DNA of 64,000 nucleotides from Spirochaetes bacterium GWE1_32_154 (GCA_001829315.1 MIAY01000010.1:84871-148870); one strand, 5' to 3'; positions 8,900 to 18,360 are shown, counted from the stretch's first letter. A program made the numbers and translations. Notes: generated by a model from the letters alone, not told the origin.

Positions 8900-10753
8900 T
8901 TACACTTTAAATTTTTTAATTAAATCATCAAGATTTTTAACCGTTTCTGCGTTTTGAACGCCTGCATTGGATATTATTCCGGCAGCGCTGTAGATTTCAT
9001 TGATACCAATATTCATTTCAGACATACCATTTTTTGTATCTGCTGAAATCATATTTAAACTGTTGAGAGAACTTGTTATATTTTCAATTTTATCATCAAT
9101 ATCCGAAGATGCTGTTTGGACATCCTGTGTTATTTGAATAAGTGATGTTAATGCTTCAAGTATTTGAGTGCTTCCGGTTGATAACTCATGGGTTGATTGA
9201 TTCATTTCATGCATACTGCCTGTTACTTCTTTTATACCTGAAACTATTTTGTTAAACATAGCACCGGTTCGACTTGTTGAATCTTCCGACGTTTTTATGT
9301 ACTCACTTATTTGATTGAGTGAATGTGCAATATGTTTTGCCGATTCACTAGAAGATTCAGCTAACATTCTAATTTCATCAGCAACTACAGCAAACCCTTT
9401 ACCGAATTCTCCGGCATGGGCAGCCTCAATTGCAGCGTTCATTGCAAGCAGATCTGTTTTTGAGGCAATTTCATCAATGACGTTGATCATATCAAGTATG
9501 CTGTTTGCCGATTCGGAAACTTTATTGATTACCTGAACAGTTTCCTCCATTTCACTTTCACCCATCGCCGCTGTTTTTTCAAGCTCACTTGCAAGGATTT
9601 TTTTCTCTTCGGTAACTTTTGCAATAGCCTGAATTGATGCTGTCATTTCTTCAATTGATGCTGAAGATTCGGTAATAGCTGCTGACTGTGATGATATTAA
9701 ATCAACAAGGTTTGTAACAAATTTTTTTACATCAGCAGTGGATCTGAATGAAGAGTTGACTTCAGAGTCAAGGTGATCAATTTTTGATTTAAGGTTTTCT
9801 GTATTGACCCGCATTTCTTCAAGTGATGATAATGTTTCTTCTGTTGTTGCAGATAAATCTGAACTTATTTCGGATGTTTTTGCTGATTCTATTTTTACTT
9901 TTGAGATCATTTCAGAGAGTGATTTTATAAAACTGTTAAAGTAATTGGATAAAACACCTATTTCATCTTTTGAGTTTTCATTTGATCTGACAGTTAAATC
10001 ACCTGATGATGCTTTGTTAAAATTTTCTATGTATTGTGCTAATGGTTTTAAAACAAATGAAACGGTTAATGTCATAATTAAACCGATTATTAAAATGATT
10101 CCGACTACAATTAATACTATTTTAATAACTCCGTTTTTTTGTATTTCTTTTGCTTTACTTAATGAACTGATTATTTGAAATGCACCATGGACTTCACCGA
10201 CTTTCCAGCCTTCTTTTATGCCACCGACCGGATCGGGATCACCTGCGGGAGAGCCGTGACAAAGCAAACATTCTTTTGTTAATACAATTGGTCTGAAAAA
10301 TCTGATCTGATTTTTTTCCTGTATGACTTTTTCTTTTATATCACCTCGTTCAAGTTGTAATAATACTTCTTTTTCAAGTTCTGTGGGTTCATTTTCACTG
10401 TTTCGAGGGGATATTTTAGGTACTCTGAATTCATAATTGGCTTCTTTTGCATTTACTCGTACGCTATTAATTGCAGTAAGAACCGGAACAGCTTCAACTA
10501 ATCCTTCAGTGTTGCCTTCTTCAATGAGCTGGGAAAATTTTTTTATTACACCCATATCAATTTTTTTTGCCATTTCATTTCTTGTCGCTTCTGCGGTAAG
10601 TACAATGGCACGGCTTTTTTCAATAATACCGTCAACAGCTTGTTTTTCGATATCGTTTACATATACAAGTGCTATTATTATTCCGAGTAATAATAAACCA
10701 ATAACTGATATCAGTATTATTTTAATTTTTAAACTCAAGTCTTTGAAATTCAT
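8900..10753 (-). CDS. Methyl-accepting chemotaxis protein with periplasmic heme-c (DUF3365/Tll0287-like) sensor
   Basis: 617-residue chemoreceptor. Membrane segment 1 at about 10-31, periplasmic sensor 32-207, membrane segment 2 at 208-234, HAMP about 235-290, signalling coiled coil to the end with the hairpin tip [35 protein letters not shown]. The sensor contains C162-L-L-C-H166 in [14 protein letters not shown], the covalent heme-c motif of DUF3365 (Tll0287-like) domains, so it likely senses redox state, oxygen or NO. No pentapeptide CheR tether is seen at the C-terminus. It lies just downstream of the cytochrome c assembly pair but has its own promoter at 10795-10822. Confidence 0.93.
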   Translation of the reverse strand: MNFKDLSLKIKIILISVIGLLLLGIIIALVYVNDIEKQAVDGIIEKSRAIVLTAEATRNEMAKKIDMGVIKKFSQLIEEGNTEGLVEAVPVLTAINSVRVNAKEANYEFRVPKISPRNSENEPTELEKEVLLQLERGDIKEKVIQEKNQIRFFRPIVLTKECLLCHGSPAGDPDPVGGIKEGWKVGEVHGAFQIISSLSKAKEIQKNGVIKIVLIVVGIILIIGLIMTLTVSFVLKPLAQYIENFNKASSGDLTVRSNENSKDEIGVLSNYFNSFIKSLSEMISKVKIESAKTSEISSDLSATTEETLSSLEEMRVNTENLKSKIDHLDSEVNSSFRSTADVKKFVTNLVDLISSQSAAITESSASIEEMTASIQAIAKVTEEKKILASELEKTAAMGESEMEETVQVINKVSESANSILDMINVIDEIASKTDLLAMNAAIEAAHAGEFGKGFAVVADEIRMLAESSSESAKHIAHSLNQISEYIKTSEDSTSRTGAMFNKIVSGIKEVTGSMHEMNQSTHELSTGSTQILEALTSLIQITQDVQTASSDIDDKIENITSSLNSLNMISADTKNGMSEMNIGINEIYSAAGIISNAGVQNAETVKNLDDLIKKFKV

Positions 10754-10794
10754 TTTTTTCTCCGGTTTAAAATTGATATATAGAGCCTCTATAA

Positions 10795-10822
10795 ATCATA
10801 TTTATTAATCGGTATAAGTCAA
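10795..10822 (-). promoter_or_regulatory. Sigma-70-type promoter of the heme chemoreceptor
   Basis: On the minus strand: TTGACT (10822-10817), 16-base spacer, TATGAT (10800-10795). The start point would fall about 40 bases before the ATG at 10753. It allows expression independent of the upstream ccs genes. Confidence 0.6.
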
Positions 10823-10846
10823 TAGTTGGTTAGCTAATTTGTTATA

Positions 10847-11566
10847 TTATTTATAACTATGTAATCCCGAAAATATAAATGATACGCCAAAGTATGTGAA
10901 TAGCATTGATAGAAAAGCAATTGAAATACAAAGTAGTCTGAGTTTTTTGTTGTTACAGTGTAATGTTAGAAGTGTCAACAGCCATGTGATAAGTGCCCAA
11001 ATCTCTTTCGGATCCCATCCCCAGAAGTGTGACCAGCTCAAATTTGCCCAGGCAGAACCGGTTAGTAAACCGATAGTCATAAAAAAAGCTGATAGTTGCA
11101 ACTCATTGGTAATTGTTTTACGTTCATTATTTTTATTGAAAATTTGAATAATTGATAGAATAAAAGCGAATAACAAAGATACATATCCAATAAAGTATGA
11201 AGGAACATGAATATAAAACCAGAAACTGTCAAGTATTGCCGGAAGTTCTCGTGGTTGTCTCAAACTTTCAGGAAAAAGAAAGGTTATTGTGATGAGTAGA
11301 ACGCCGGGTATTTTTAATAGTAGTGAATCGCGTACTGATTTGTCAGAAAAACATATTTTAAGCAGGTATAAGGTTGCAAACATTACGACTGTTTCAAAAA
11401 CATTTGAAAATGGGGCATGATGAGTCATAAAAGTTCTAATTAAGAGCCAGATTATTAATAAAAAAGTGGATGTAAATATCTGGTTTTTTGCAAAGCGGGA
11501 TTGTGTGAATGTTACAATTAATAATAATAAAGCTGTTGTTAATAGAAGGTAATCAAAAAGTATCAT
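10847..11566 (-). CDS. ccsA: CcsA/ResC-type cytochrome c assembly protein
   Basis: Integral membrane heme-handling subunit of System II cytochrome c biogenesis, which with Ccs1/ResB carries heme out and ligates it to CxxCH apoproteins. About eight hydrophobic segments and the tryptophan-rich heme motif SWSHFWGWDPKEIWALITW (WWD domain), flanked by histidines (HVPSYF; LTLLTLH), are visible. I place the start at ATG 11566, whose A-T-G overlaps the ccs1 stop as ATGA; a longer reading from TTG 11593 overlaps ccs1 by 31 bases and adds only MGKTKGNKQ. 239 residues is short for CcsA, closer to HemX/CcsA-like forms. Confidence 0.88.
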   Translation of the reverse strand: MILFDYLLLTTALLLLIVTFTQSRFAKNQIFTSTFLLIIWLLIRTFMTHHAPFSNVFETVVMFATLYLLKICFSDKSVRDSLLLKIPGVLLITITFLFPESLRQPRELPAILDSFWFYIHVPSYFIGYVSLLFAFILSIIQIFNKNNERKTITNELQLSAFFMTIGLLTGSAWANLSWSHFWGWDPKEIWALITWLLTLLTLHCNNKKLRLLCISIAFLSMLFTYFGVSFIFSGLHSYK

Positions 11567-12390
11567 CTGTTTGTTTCCTTTGGTTTTCCCCAAAATGACC
11601 AGTAGAGGACAATAAGAAATATGAGTGAAAAAATCATCGCTATTGTGTTTGCCGGTGTAATTGAAACGGTTAAGGTTACGGTATAATCTAATTTTTCATT
11701 TGATGTTGTGAATGTATAAGGACTTGTTGCATCATAGTGATATTGTATTGTTCCGTCATCTAAAATTTTTTCAGGATATATAATAATCGTATCAGTGTCG
11801 ATTGTTGTTTGTAGATATCCATTATCTCCTGAGAGATATTCTTTACCATTTATTATGTATGTTATTGTTTGTATTGTTGCAGACCATTCTTTAAAATAGA
11901 GCTTGATTTTTCCCAATCGTACAGGTTTATTTATTGCAATTGTTCTTTCAATGGTATCCGGTAGCGTTAGTATTTGAACTGAATATTCATGTGATGCCTT
12001 TTTTCTGCGGGTTATCGTTTTTATTGCGAAATCTTTTAGTTTAATCTGAATAGTATCGGATACTATTGTGTTTTTGTCTTTTGAAATTATTATATCGTAG
12101 TTTTTAGCTGATAGCAACGCAAATAGAGCTGACCAGATCATCATGAGGAATGAGAGGTGAATTATATAATAACGGATTATCTGTACAGGTTTTTCTGCAA
12201 AGAATGGATATATAAGTATAGTGAAGGCAATAACAAACCATAAAGCAGCGTGTTCGATTGAATAAATCATTCTCAGTGTATCTGATTTATTTCCCGCTGA
12301 TATGAATGTTATTGCTCCATAATATACGCATAATGCGATTACTGAAAAAATTGACATCCCGAATATTACTTTTCCGGTCGTTAATTTCAT
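11563..12390 (-). CDS. Ccs1/ResB-like cytochrome c assembly protein (divergent)
   Basis: 275 residues with three N-terminal membrane segments (about 7-30, 45-62, 73-92), a periplasmic beta-rich domain and a C-terminal membrane segment (about 248-268). The phrase INKPVRLGKIKLYFKEWS aligns with the ResB pattern in which a bound ligand ('N-P...G...YQ..W') precedes the heme-chaperone domain. Usual Ccs1 is 400-450 residues, so this is a compact version. It overlaps leuS by 4 bases (ATGA) and ccsA by 4, so the three are translationally coupled. Assignment rests on topology, this motif and the ccsA partner; sequence similarity is weak. Confidence 0.72.
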   Translation of the reverse strand: MKLTTGKVIFGMSIFSVIALCVYYGAITFISAGNKSDTLRMIYSIEHAALWFVIAFTILIYPFFAEKPVQIIRYYIIHLSFLMMIWSALFALLSAKNYDIIISKDKNTIVSDTIQIKLKDFAIKTITRRKKASHEYSVQILTLPDTIERTIAINKPVRLGKIKLYFKEWSATIQTITYIINGKEYLSGDNGYLQTTIDTDTIIIYPEKILDDGTIQYHYDATSPYTFTTSNEKLDYTVTLTVSITPANTIAMIFSLIFLIVLYWSFWGKPKETNR

Positions 12391-14807
12391 TGAACTACAA
12401 AGTTTACCAGTCTGTCCTGAACGACAATTTCTTTAATAATTGTTTTTCCTTCAAGCAATGGTTTCATTTTTTCAGAGTTTTTTGCTTCTTTTATCGCTTC
12501 TTCCTGAGAAGCTCCTTTCGGTAAATCAGCTTTGTCTCTAAGTTTGCCATTTATCTGGAATACAACGGTAACTACATCATCAATACATTTTGCAGGATCA
12601 TAGATTGGCCATTTTGATTGTAATAACCCTGTTTTGACTCCTGATTTTTCCCATAATTCTTCCGTTATAAACGGAGCAAAAGGGTGCAGTAATTGAATGT
12701 ATGTTTTTAATACATCAGTATTTAATGTTTCTTCTTTCGACAGGCTGTTAATCAATATCATTAATTGACTTATTGCCGTGTTAAATTCGAGATTATCGAG
12801 TTTTTCACCTGTAATTTTTATTGTTTTATGAAGAAGTTTTTCAGTTTCCTCAGGTAATTGAGCATTATCAGAGATGTTTTTATCAATTAATTTCCATGAT
12901 TTTTCCAGGAATCTTCTAATACCAATGATGTTTTTTGTGCTCCATGGTTTGTCTGCATTCAAAGGTCCCATAAACATTTCGTACATTCTCAATGTATCAG
13001 CACCGTGTTCTTTTATTACATCGTCAGGGTTTATTACATTTCCTCGTGATTTTGACATTTTTTCGCCATTTTCACCGAGGATCATTCCCTGATTTCGTAG
13101 TGCAATAAATGGTTCTTTTTCAGATACAACGCCAATATCGAATAATACTTTGTGCCAGAATCGTGAATAGAGTAAGTGTAATACTGCGTGTTCTGCTCCA
13201 CCGACATACAGGTCAACCGGTCCCCAGTAATCAAGTTTTTTTCTATCAGCAAAAGCGTTTTTATTTGCAGGATCTATGAATCGTAAGTAATACCAGCAAC
13301 TTCCAGCCCATTGAGGCATTGTATTTGTTTCTCTTTTTCCTTTTCCGCCACAAACCGGGCATGTTGTGTTTACCCATTCTTCTATGTTTGCAAGCGGTGA
13401 TTCGCCCGTTCCTGATGGTTTGTAACTATCAACATCGGGAAGTAGTAAAGGAAGATCTTTTTCGTCCATTGGAACAATTCCACATTTTTCACAATGAATT
13501 AAAGGTATTGGTTCTCCCCAGTATCGTTGTCTTGAAAAGACCCAGTCACGAAGTTTATAGTTAATTGATTTTTTTCCGATTTTATTTTCTTCAAGCCACT
13601 GAGTGATTTTTTGTTTAAAATCTTCTGTTTTCATACCGGAGAAGTTTCCTGAGTTTACGGCTATTCCTTCTTCAGTAAATGCTTCTTCAAGTTTTTGGGA
13701 TGTTCCATCTTTTGATACTACTTGAATTATCGGAATATTAAATTTTGTGGCAAACTCAAAATCTCTTGCATCGTGACCTGGTACTGCCATGATAGCACCG
13801 GTTCCATAACTAATTAAAACATAATCGGATATCCAAATGGGAATTTTTGCTCCATTTACGGGATTTATTGCATATCCGCCTGTGAAAACACCAGTTTTCT
13901 CCTTACTTAGTTCGGTTCGATCAAGATCTGACTTGGATGAAGCTTCTTCAATATACTGTAGTACAGCTGCTTTGTGCTCAGCCGTAGTTATTGTATGTAC
14001 AAGTGGATGTTCAGGTGCCATTACCATATAGGTTACGCCGAACAGAGTATCGGGCCTTGTAGTATAAATTTCAAGTTTTTCACCGGTTAAATCGATGGTG
14101 AACTCAACTTCCGCGCCTTCACTTTTTCCTATCCAGTTTCGTTGCATTAATTTTATTGAATCATTCCAGTCAAGGTCGTCAAGATCGTTTAATAATCGTT
14201 CTGCATAAGCAGTGATTTTTAACATCCATTGTCTGATTCGTTTTCGCTCTATCGGCGAGTCACATCGGTCACATTTTCCATCTTTTACTTCTTCATTTGC
14301 CAGTCCTGTTTTGCATTTCGGGCAAAAATTGATGGGCATATCAGATTCATAAGCTAAACCTTTTTTAAATAATTGAAGAAATATCCATTGTGTCCATTTA
14401 TAATAATCACTATCACACGTTGCAATTTCTCTATCCCAATCGTAACAAAACCCAAATGTTTTTATTTGGGTTCTGAATGTATCTATATTTTTGTATGTTG
14501 TAATCGATGGGTGAGTCCCTGTTTGAATTGCATAATTTTCAGCAGGAAGGCCGAATGCATCAAATCCCATGGGATGTAAAACATTATATCCGCACATTTT
14601 TTTGTATCGTGAATATATATCAGTTGCTGTATAGCCTTCGGGGTGACCGACATGGAGACCTGAACCTGATGGATAGGGAAACATATCGAGTACATAAAGT
14701 CTTTTATCTACTGGAAATGATTCATCTTCTGTTACTTTAAATGTTTTATTCTCATCCCATTTTTTTACCCATTTTCTTTCAATAGATGTAAAGTCATAGT
14801 CACTCAT
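12387..14807 (-). CDS. leuS: Leucyl-tRNA synthetase
   Basis: Class I aminoacyl-tRNA synthetase charging tRNA-Leu; 806 residues, the usual bacterial length. The HIGH motif is read as HVGHPEGYTATD (after MFPYPSGSGL), the editing domain is at about 220-420 (TTRPDTLFGVTYMV) and the KMSKS loop as EKMSKSRGN. Two zinc-knuckle-like clusters are present, CPKCKTGLANEEVKDGKCDRC and CEKCG/CPVCGGKG. ATG at 14807 with a GGAG site. It is first in an operon with ccs1 and ccsA, an uncommon partnership that may reflect shared growth-rate control only. No T-box leader is seen upstream. Confidence 0.98.
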   Translation of the reverse strand: MSDYDFTSIERKWVKKWDENKTFKVTEDESFPVDKRLYVLDMFPYPSGSGLHVGHPEGYTATDIYSRYKKMCGYNVLHPMGFDAFGLPAENYAIQTGTHPSITTYKNIDTFRTQIKTFGFCYDWDREIATCDSDYYKWTQWIFLQLFKKGLAYESDMPINFCPKCKTGLANEEVKDGKCDRCDSPIERKRIRQWMLKITAYAERLLNDLDDLDWNDSIKLMQRNWIGKSEGAEVEFTIDLTGEKLEIYTTRPDTLFGVTYMVMAPEHPLVHTITTAEHKAAVLQYIEEASSKSDLDRTELSKEKTGVFTGGYAINPVNGAKIPIWISDYVLISYGTGAIMAVPGHDARDFEFATKFNIPIIQVVSKDGTSQKLEEAFTEEGIAVNSGNFSGMKTEDFKQKITQWLEENKIGKKSINYKLRDWVFSRQRYWGEPIPLIHCEKCGIVPMDEKDLPLLLPDVDSYKPSGTGESPLANIEEWVNTTCPVCGGKGKRETNTMPQWAGSCWYYLRFIDPANKNAFADRKKLDYWGPVDLYVGGAEHAVLHLLYSRFWHKVLFDIGVVSEKEPFIALRNQGMILGENGEKMSKSRGNVINPDDVIKEHGADTLRMYEMFMGPLNADKPWSTKNIIGIRRFLEKSWKLIDKNISDNAQLPEETEKLLHKTIKITGEKLDNLEFNTAISQLMILINSLSKEETLNTDVLKTYIQLLHPFAPFITEELWEKSGVKTGLLQSKWPIYDPAKCIDDVVTVVFQINGKLRDKADLPKGASQEEAIKEAKNSEKMKPLLEGKTIIKEIVVQDRLVNFVVQ

Positions 14808-14887
14808 TTTTATGCTCCAATAACGATATAATGAGTTGGTAGTATAGAATATATGGGATTAAAGGTCAATGAAATTTATTATTGAAC

Positions 14888-15949
14888 TTATAGAACAGAG
14901 GCTGGTAGTTTCTCACTGGAAATAATTCCCCCGCCTACGACGATATCCTCATCATATATAACAAGATGCTGACCTGGCGCGTTTTCAGAGTTTGGGATTT
15001 TGTAGCTAATTATCAGGTCATTGTTTTCCTGGTGTATTGTTGCAGGATGACCTTGGCTTGAATTTCTGGGACGAACGGTGTACTCTTTTTTTGTTATTAT
15101 TTCTTTGTAATTTTCATGAATTATTGAATTTTTTAATTTTACGTTTGAAATTTTAAGCTGATTAAAGTCACCTAAAATTATTTTATTTTCTGATGCAATA
15201 ATTTCTGTGATAAAAAGTGGTGTATTGTAGTTTATACCAAGACCTCTTCTTTGCCCCACCGTATACAATTGATACCCATTATGTAAACCAATAATTGTAT
15301 TATCTTTAAGGCAGAAGTATCCTTTTTTTAATTGTGAATCAATTTTTGATTTGATAAAGTTTATATATCCGGATTGAGCGAAGCAGAGTCCTTGACTATC
15401 AGGCCGTGTCGCAGGTGATAATTGATGGTCAGCTGCGATTTTTCTAATTTCAAATTTATGATAATTTCCTAGAGGAAACAATAACCTTTTCTTTATTTCC
15501 TGGTTAAGCCGGTAAAGCATGTATGATTGATCTTTTAATGGATCAATACCTTTCTGTATGAAATACATATTGTTTATTGTTTTTATTTTTGCGTAATGGC
15601 CTGTGGATATGTAATCAATTTTTTGATTATCAGCAATTTGTTTTAACATAGAGAATTTAAATATATCATTACATAAAGGGCAGGGGGAGCCCATAATTCC
15701 ATCTTGAATTGATTTTATATAGTCTGAAATGATTCTTTGACTAAATATATCCTCAGCATTAATGAACATATGTTTTATTTTTAAATTATTTGCAGATAAT
15801 TGTACGGATTTTATATTTTCATCAGCCCATTGATTGTTTATTATGAATGTAACTCCCGTTACATCGTAGCCTTGTTGCTTTAATAAAAAAGCTGAAGTAC
15901 TTGAATCAACACCTCCGGAAAATCCAATGATTACACTTTTTATTGACAA
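14888..15949 (-). CDS. mnmA: MnmA, tRNA-specific 2-thiouridylase
   Basis: Adds sulfur to U34 of tRNA-Lys, -Glu and -Gln. 353 residues. PP-loop GFSGGVDSS near residue 10; catalytic cysteines in GSPCPLCNDIFKF (about 92-95) and in RPDSQGLCFAQ (about 193); C-terminal barrel VRPRNSSQGHPATI. Start is TTG at 15949 with a GAGG site 6 bases upstream; no nearer ATG keeps the PP-loop in place. It ends 80 bases before leuS on the same strand. No IscS-type sulfur donor is in the window. Confidence 0.94.
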   Translation of the reverse strand: MSIKSVIIGFSGGVDSSTSAFLLKQQGYDVTGVTFIINNQWADENIKSVQLSANNLKIKHMFINAEDIFSQRIISDYIKSIQDGIMGSPCPLCNDIFKFSMLKQIADNQKIDYISTGHYAKIKTINNMYFIQKGIDPLKDQSYMLYRLNQEIKKRLLFPLGNYHKFEIRKIAADHQLSPATRPDSQGLCFAQSGYINFIKSKIDSQLKKGYFCLKDNTIIGLHNGYQLYTVGQRRGLGINYNTPLFITEIIASENKIILGDFNQLKISNVKLKNSIIHENYKEIITKKEYTVRPRNSSQGHPATIHQENNDLIISYKIPNSENAPGQHLVIYDEDIVVGGGIISSEKLPASVL

Positions 15950-16053
15950 TTAAAACCTCTTTTAATATATTATGACTTGCTTGAAAGAGAATATGTTTAT
16001 ATCAATTAGAAGAATTAAGTCAAGAATATTATTAATTTCGATAATTTAAAAAA

Positions 16054-16620
16054 TTAGTAGTCTGGTGGTGAATACTTTTGAATTATTTGACATAAAATGT
16101 TTGACTGATCATATATATATGTTGTTGAACGATGATTTTTTTGGGACATATGTCCCAAATGCGCTTTCTCCCAAATTCCATCATTATTGAGTGTTTGTTT
16201 TCTCTTTTTATCATCCCATATTTTTCGACAACGTTTTAAAACATCTTTTCTAATTTTCTTTTCCCCTAAATACCATTTTTCAAATTTATTATAATATTTT
16301 CTGATAATATATCTTAAAATTGAAGCCTTGCTTCGAATCTGAAAATGATCTTGAAGTTGAAATAATTTTCTTTTAAAATTAATATTTAATCGAATTTTTA
16401 AATTATGCAACATAACTAATTCATCTTCTTTAAAATCAGAAGGTTTTACTCTCTTTAGTGTAAAATCAACTTGTTCTAATAAAAACATAGATTTATGTAA
16501 AATAAAATCTATTATATCAGAAATTCGCATTCCATATTTAATTGAATATGAATTTAATTTTTCATATAGATCTGTATCAATAACAAAATGAAATTGTTGA
16601 TTAATTGAAAGTTTTAACAA
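16054..16620 (-). CDS. Small protein with two tandem ribbon-helix-helix-like units
   Basis: 188 residues, no named family recognised. Two stretches look like Arc/CopG ribbon-helix-helix units: QFHFVIDTDLYEKL plus helices to about residue 50, and KIRLNINFKRKLFQL with SKASILRYIIRKY at about 72-110. The tail contains HLGHMSQ. It is a paralogue of the 35657-36160 protein (shared FHFxIDTxLxE start, ILRxIxR second unit and HMG/GHM tail), so this is a small family in this genome. Start is TTG at 16620 with AGGAG six bases upstream. A DNA-binding regulator is the likeliest role, by inference. The tail codons form an 18-base palindrome at 16141-16158. Confidence 0.6.
   Translation of the reverse strand: MLKLSINQQFHFVIDTDLYEKLNSYSIKYGMRISDIIDFILHKSMFLLEQVDFTLKRVKPSDFKEDELVMLHNLKIRLNINFKRKLFQLQDHFQIRSKASILRYIIRKYYNKFEKWYLGEKKIRKDVLKRCRKIWDDKKRKQTLNNDGIWEKAHLGHMSQKNHRSTTYIYDQSNILCQIIQKYSPPDY
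16141..16158. repeat. Perfect 18-base palindrome inside a coding region
   Basis: TTGGGACATATGTCCCAA is identical to its reverse complement and encodes GHMSQ in the gene above. A related core, CCATATGTGTC, recurs in the paralogous gene at about 35751-35761 and just at its start codon (36158-36168). Confidence 0.6.
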
Positions 16621-16698
16621 AGTAATCTCCTTATTTATTTCTTTATTTAATGATTTATTAATTCTCTATAGTTATTTATTCAAAAAAAGTAAAAATTA

Positions 16699-16727
16699 TT
16701 GACAAAAAAATAAAAAAAATAATTAAT
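16699..16727 (+). promoter_or_regulatory. Likely galU promoter
   Basis: TTGACA at 16699-16704, 17-base spacer, then ATTAAT at 16722-16727 as a weak -10 in a run of A and T. It is 37 bases before the galU ATG. Confidence 0.4.
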
Positions 16728-16763
16728 TTTAATAAATTTTACTAATGATATAAGAGGCATAAA

Positions 16764-17615
16764 ATGAAAGGTATCATAATAGCTGCTGGTTATGGAACGA
16801 GATTTCTACCTGCAACAAAAACTATTCCTAAAGAAATGTTTCCGTTAATTGATACTCCTGCTATAGATTTTATAATAGATGAATTTGAAAAGTCCGGTAT
16901 AAAAGACATTTTAATTGTAACAAGTAGAAGAAAAAAATCTCTTGAAGATTATTTTGATAAAGAAATTGAATTAGAAACTGTATTTAATGCTGAAGAAAAT
17001 ATATCAAAATTAGAAAGTATTAAAACAAGAGATTTAAATATATTTTTTACACGCCAAATGGAAATGAAAGGTACCGGGCATGCTATTATGACCGCAAAAG
17101 CATTTGTAGCAGAAGAACCCTTTATTATTGCATATCCGGATGATTTGGTTTTTTCTGACATCCCGTTATCAAAACAATTAATTGACATTTATAATAAAAC
17201 AGGTGGTTCTGTTCTTGCTGTTGAAGAAGTTTCAGGTGATGTCTCCAGATATGGAGTTATAAAATATTCAAAACAGAATGATCTATTAAAAGTAGAACAA
17301 ATAATTGAAAAACCTGCAAAAGGCACCGAACCTAGTCAAATGATATCGGTCGGTCGATATCTATTCACACCTGAATTATTCAAACTACTGGAAAAAGATT
17401 ATGCAAATCATTCAAAAGGTGAATTCTATCACATAAATGCAATAAATTCTATGGCCACAAAAGAACATCTGTTTGCATGTCAATATACTGGTAAAAGAAT
17501 AGATGTCGGTGATAAATTGGGATATTTTGAAGGAATAATACGATACGCATTAATGCGGGATGACCTTAAAAGCGGTGCTGAGGAAATTCTAAAAAATATT
17601 TATAAAAATCTTTAA
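16764..17615 (+). CDS. galU: UTP-glucose-1-phosphate uridylyltransferase
   Basis: Makes UDP-glucose for glycan, glycolipid and envelope synthesis. 283 residues. Nucleotide-binding signature IIIAAGYGTRFLPATKTIPKEMFPLIDTPAI at the N-terminus; KGTGHAIMTAKAF and YPDDLVFSD hold the UTP and metal sites; the KPAKG segment and VGRYLFTPELF complete the GalU pattern. ATG at 16764 follows AGAGG. It is a single gene 67 bases before ssb. HasC-type homologues have the same fold, but the sequence is a plain GalU. Confidence 0.95.
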   Translation: MKGIIIAAGYGTRFLPATKTIPKEMFPLIDTPAIDFIIDEFEKSGIKDILIVTSRRKKSLEDYFDKEIELETVFNAEENISKLESIKTRDLNIFFTRQMEMKGTGHAIMTAKAFVAEEPFIIAYPDDLVFSDIPLSKQLIDIYNKTGGSVLAVEEVSGDVSRYGVIKYSKQNDLLKVEQIIEKPAKGTEPSQMISVGRYLFTPELFKLLEKDYANHSKGEFYHINAINSMATKEHLFACQYTGKRIDVGDKLGYFEGIIRYALMRDDLKSGAEEILKNIYKNL

Positions 17616-17682
17616 AAAAATCTGCAGTTTTTTCATGTTTCTTGCATTTAATATTAATATAAAAATATTAAGGAGTTGAAAC

Positions 17683-18072
17683 ATGGAAAAACAATTAAAC
17701 CTCAGTTTACTTGAGGGCCGATTAACACGGGATCCTGAGCTAATGAAGACAAATAATGGGAAACCGGTATGCAAATTTGATCTGGCTGTAAACAGTTCTT
17801 TTAAATCAGGTGACGAATACAAAGAAAATGTTGATTTTTTCTCAATCAATGCATGGGAAAATCTTGCTGAAACTTGTGTGAAATATCTGAAAAAAGGAAC
17901 AAAAGTCAGAGTTAGAGGGAAATTAAAACAGGATAACTGGACATCAAGTGATGGCAGAAAAATGAGTAAAGTCAAAATTGAAGCAAGTCATGTCGAATTC
18001 ATCGGTGATGATACTAAAGAAAAAAAGCCACAAACTGAAACGATTCATTCAAAAATAACAACGCCATTTTAA
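17683..18072 (+). CDS. ssb: Single-stranded DNA-binding protein
   Basis: 129 residues, OB fold at 1-108 with the signature LSLLEGRLTRDPEL, FDLAVN and KGTKVRVRGKLKQDNWTSSDGRKMSKVKIEA. The C-terminus ends ITTPF, a degenerate version of the acidic DDIPF tip that recruits repair and replication partners; it lacks the usual acidic residues right before PF. The linker is very short for an SSB. ATG at 17683 with AAGGAG. It could be a secondary SSB (recombination or mobile) rather than the main replication SSB, since it is not next to rpsF/rpsR. Confidence 0.88.
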   Translation: MEKQLNLSLLEGRLTRDPELMKTNNGKPVCKFDLAVNSSFKSGDEYKENVDFFSINAWENLAETCVKYLKKGTKVRVRGKLKQDNWTSSDGRKMSKVKIEASHVEFIGDDTKEKKPQTETIHSKITTPF

Positions 18073-18083
18073 TCTTTAATAGT

Positions 18084-18164
18084 AATATAATCTGCAAAAT
18101 AGTGGTAAATAATAATACCCTCACAATCAAAAAGGTATTTAAAACCAATAAGCAGATTTATATT
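18084..18164 (+). terminator. Imperfect hairpin after ssb
   Basis: AATATAATCTGC (18084-18095) pairs with GCAGATTTATATT (18152-18164) with one bulge; an inner AATACC/GGTATT pair strengthens it, and ACTTTT follows. Probably a weak terminator for ssb. Confidence 0.4.
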
Positions 18165-18211
18165 ACTTTTATATAATTTATCGCACTATTAAAAAAATCA
18201 GGAGCAATTAC

Positions 18212-18346
18212 ATGAATACTATATTAAAAAAACTATTAAAGAAAACTTTAAAAAAAATAAAAACAGAAACTCAATATCATATTGAAGAACTTGAAAGAAG
18301 AGTCCAACTGTCATGTGGAATACCGACATTTTTATTCTTTAAATAA
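18212..18346 (+). CDS. Small peptide gene (44 aa), possible precursor peptide
   Basis: ATG at 18212 preceded by AGGAG (9 bases upstream). The product begins MNTILKKLLKKTLKKIKTET, strongly basic and helical, then YHIEELERRVQ, and ends LSCGIPTFLFFK. This short charged N-terminal half plus a small hydrophobic Cys-Gly-Pro tail resembles a leader/core precursor. It is directly followed by a 16-base perfect hairpin and then by genes with PqqD, M50 protease and acyltransferase features, the classical layout of a ribosomal-peptide locus. I recognise no named precursor family. Chance ORF is possible in AT-rich DNA, but the ribosome site, isolation from other genes and hairpin support it. Confidence 0.55.
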   Translation: MNTILKKLLKKTLKKIKTETQYHIEELERRVQLSCGIPTFLFFK

Positions 18347-18360
18347 CTTTCATGTGTATT

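Noticed and set aside
14808-14887. T-box leader before leuS
   Set aside because: The gap is only 80 bases and lacks the T-box core and specifier stem.
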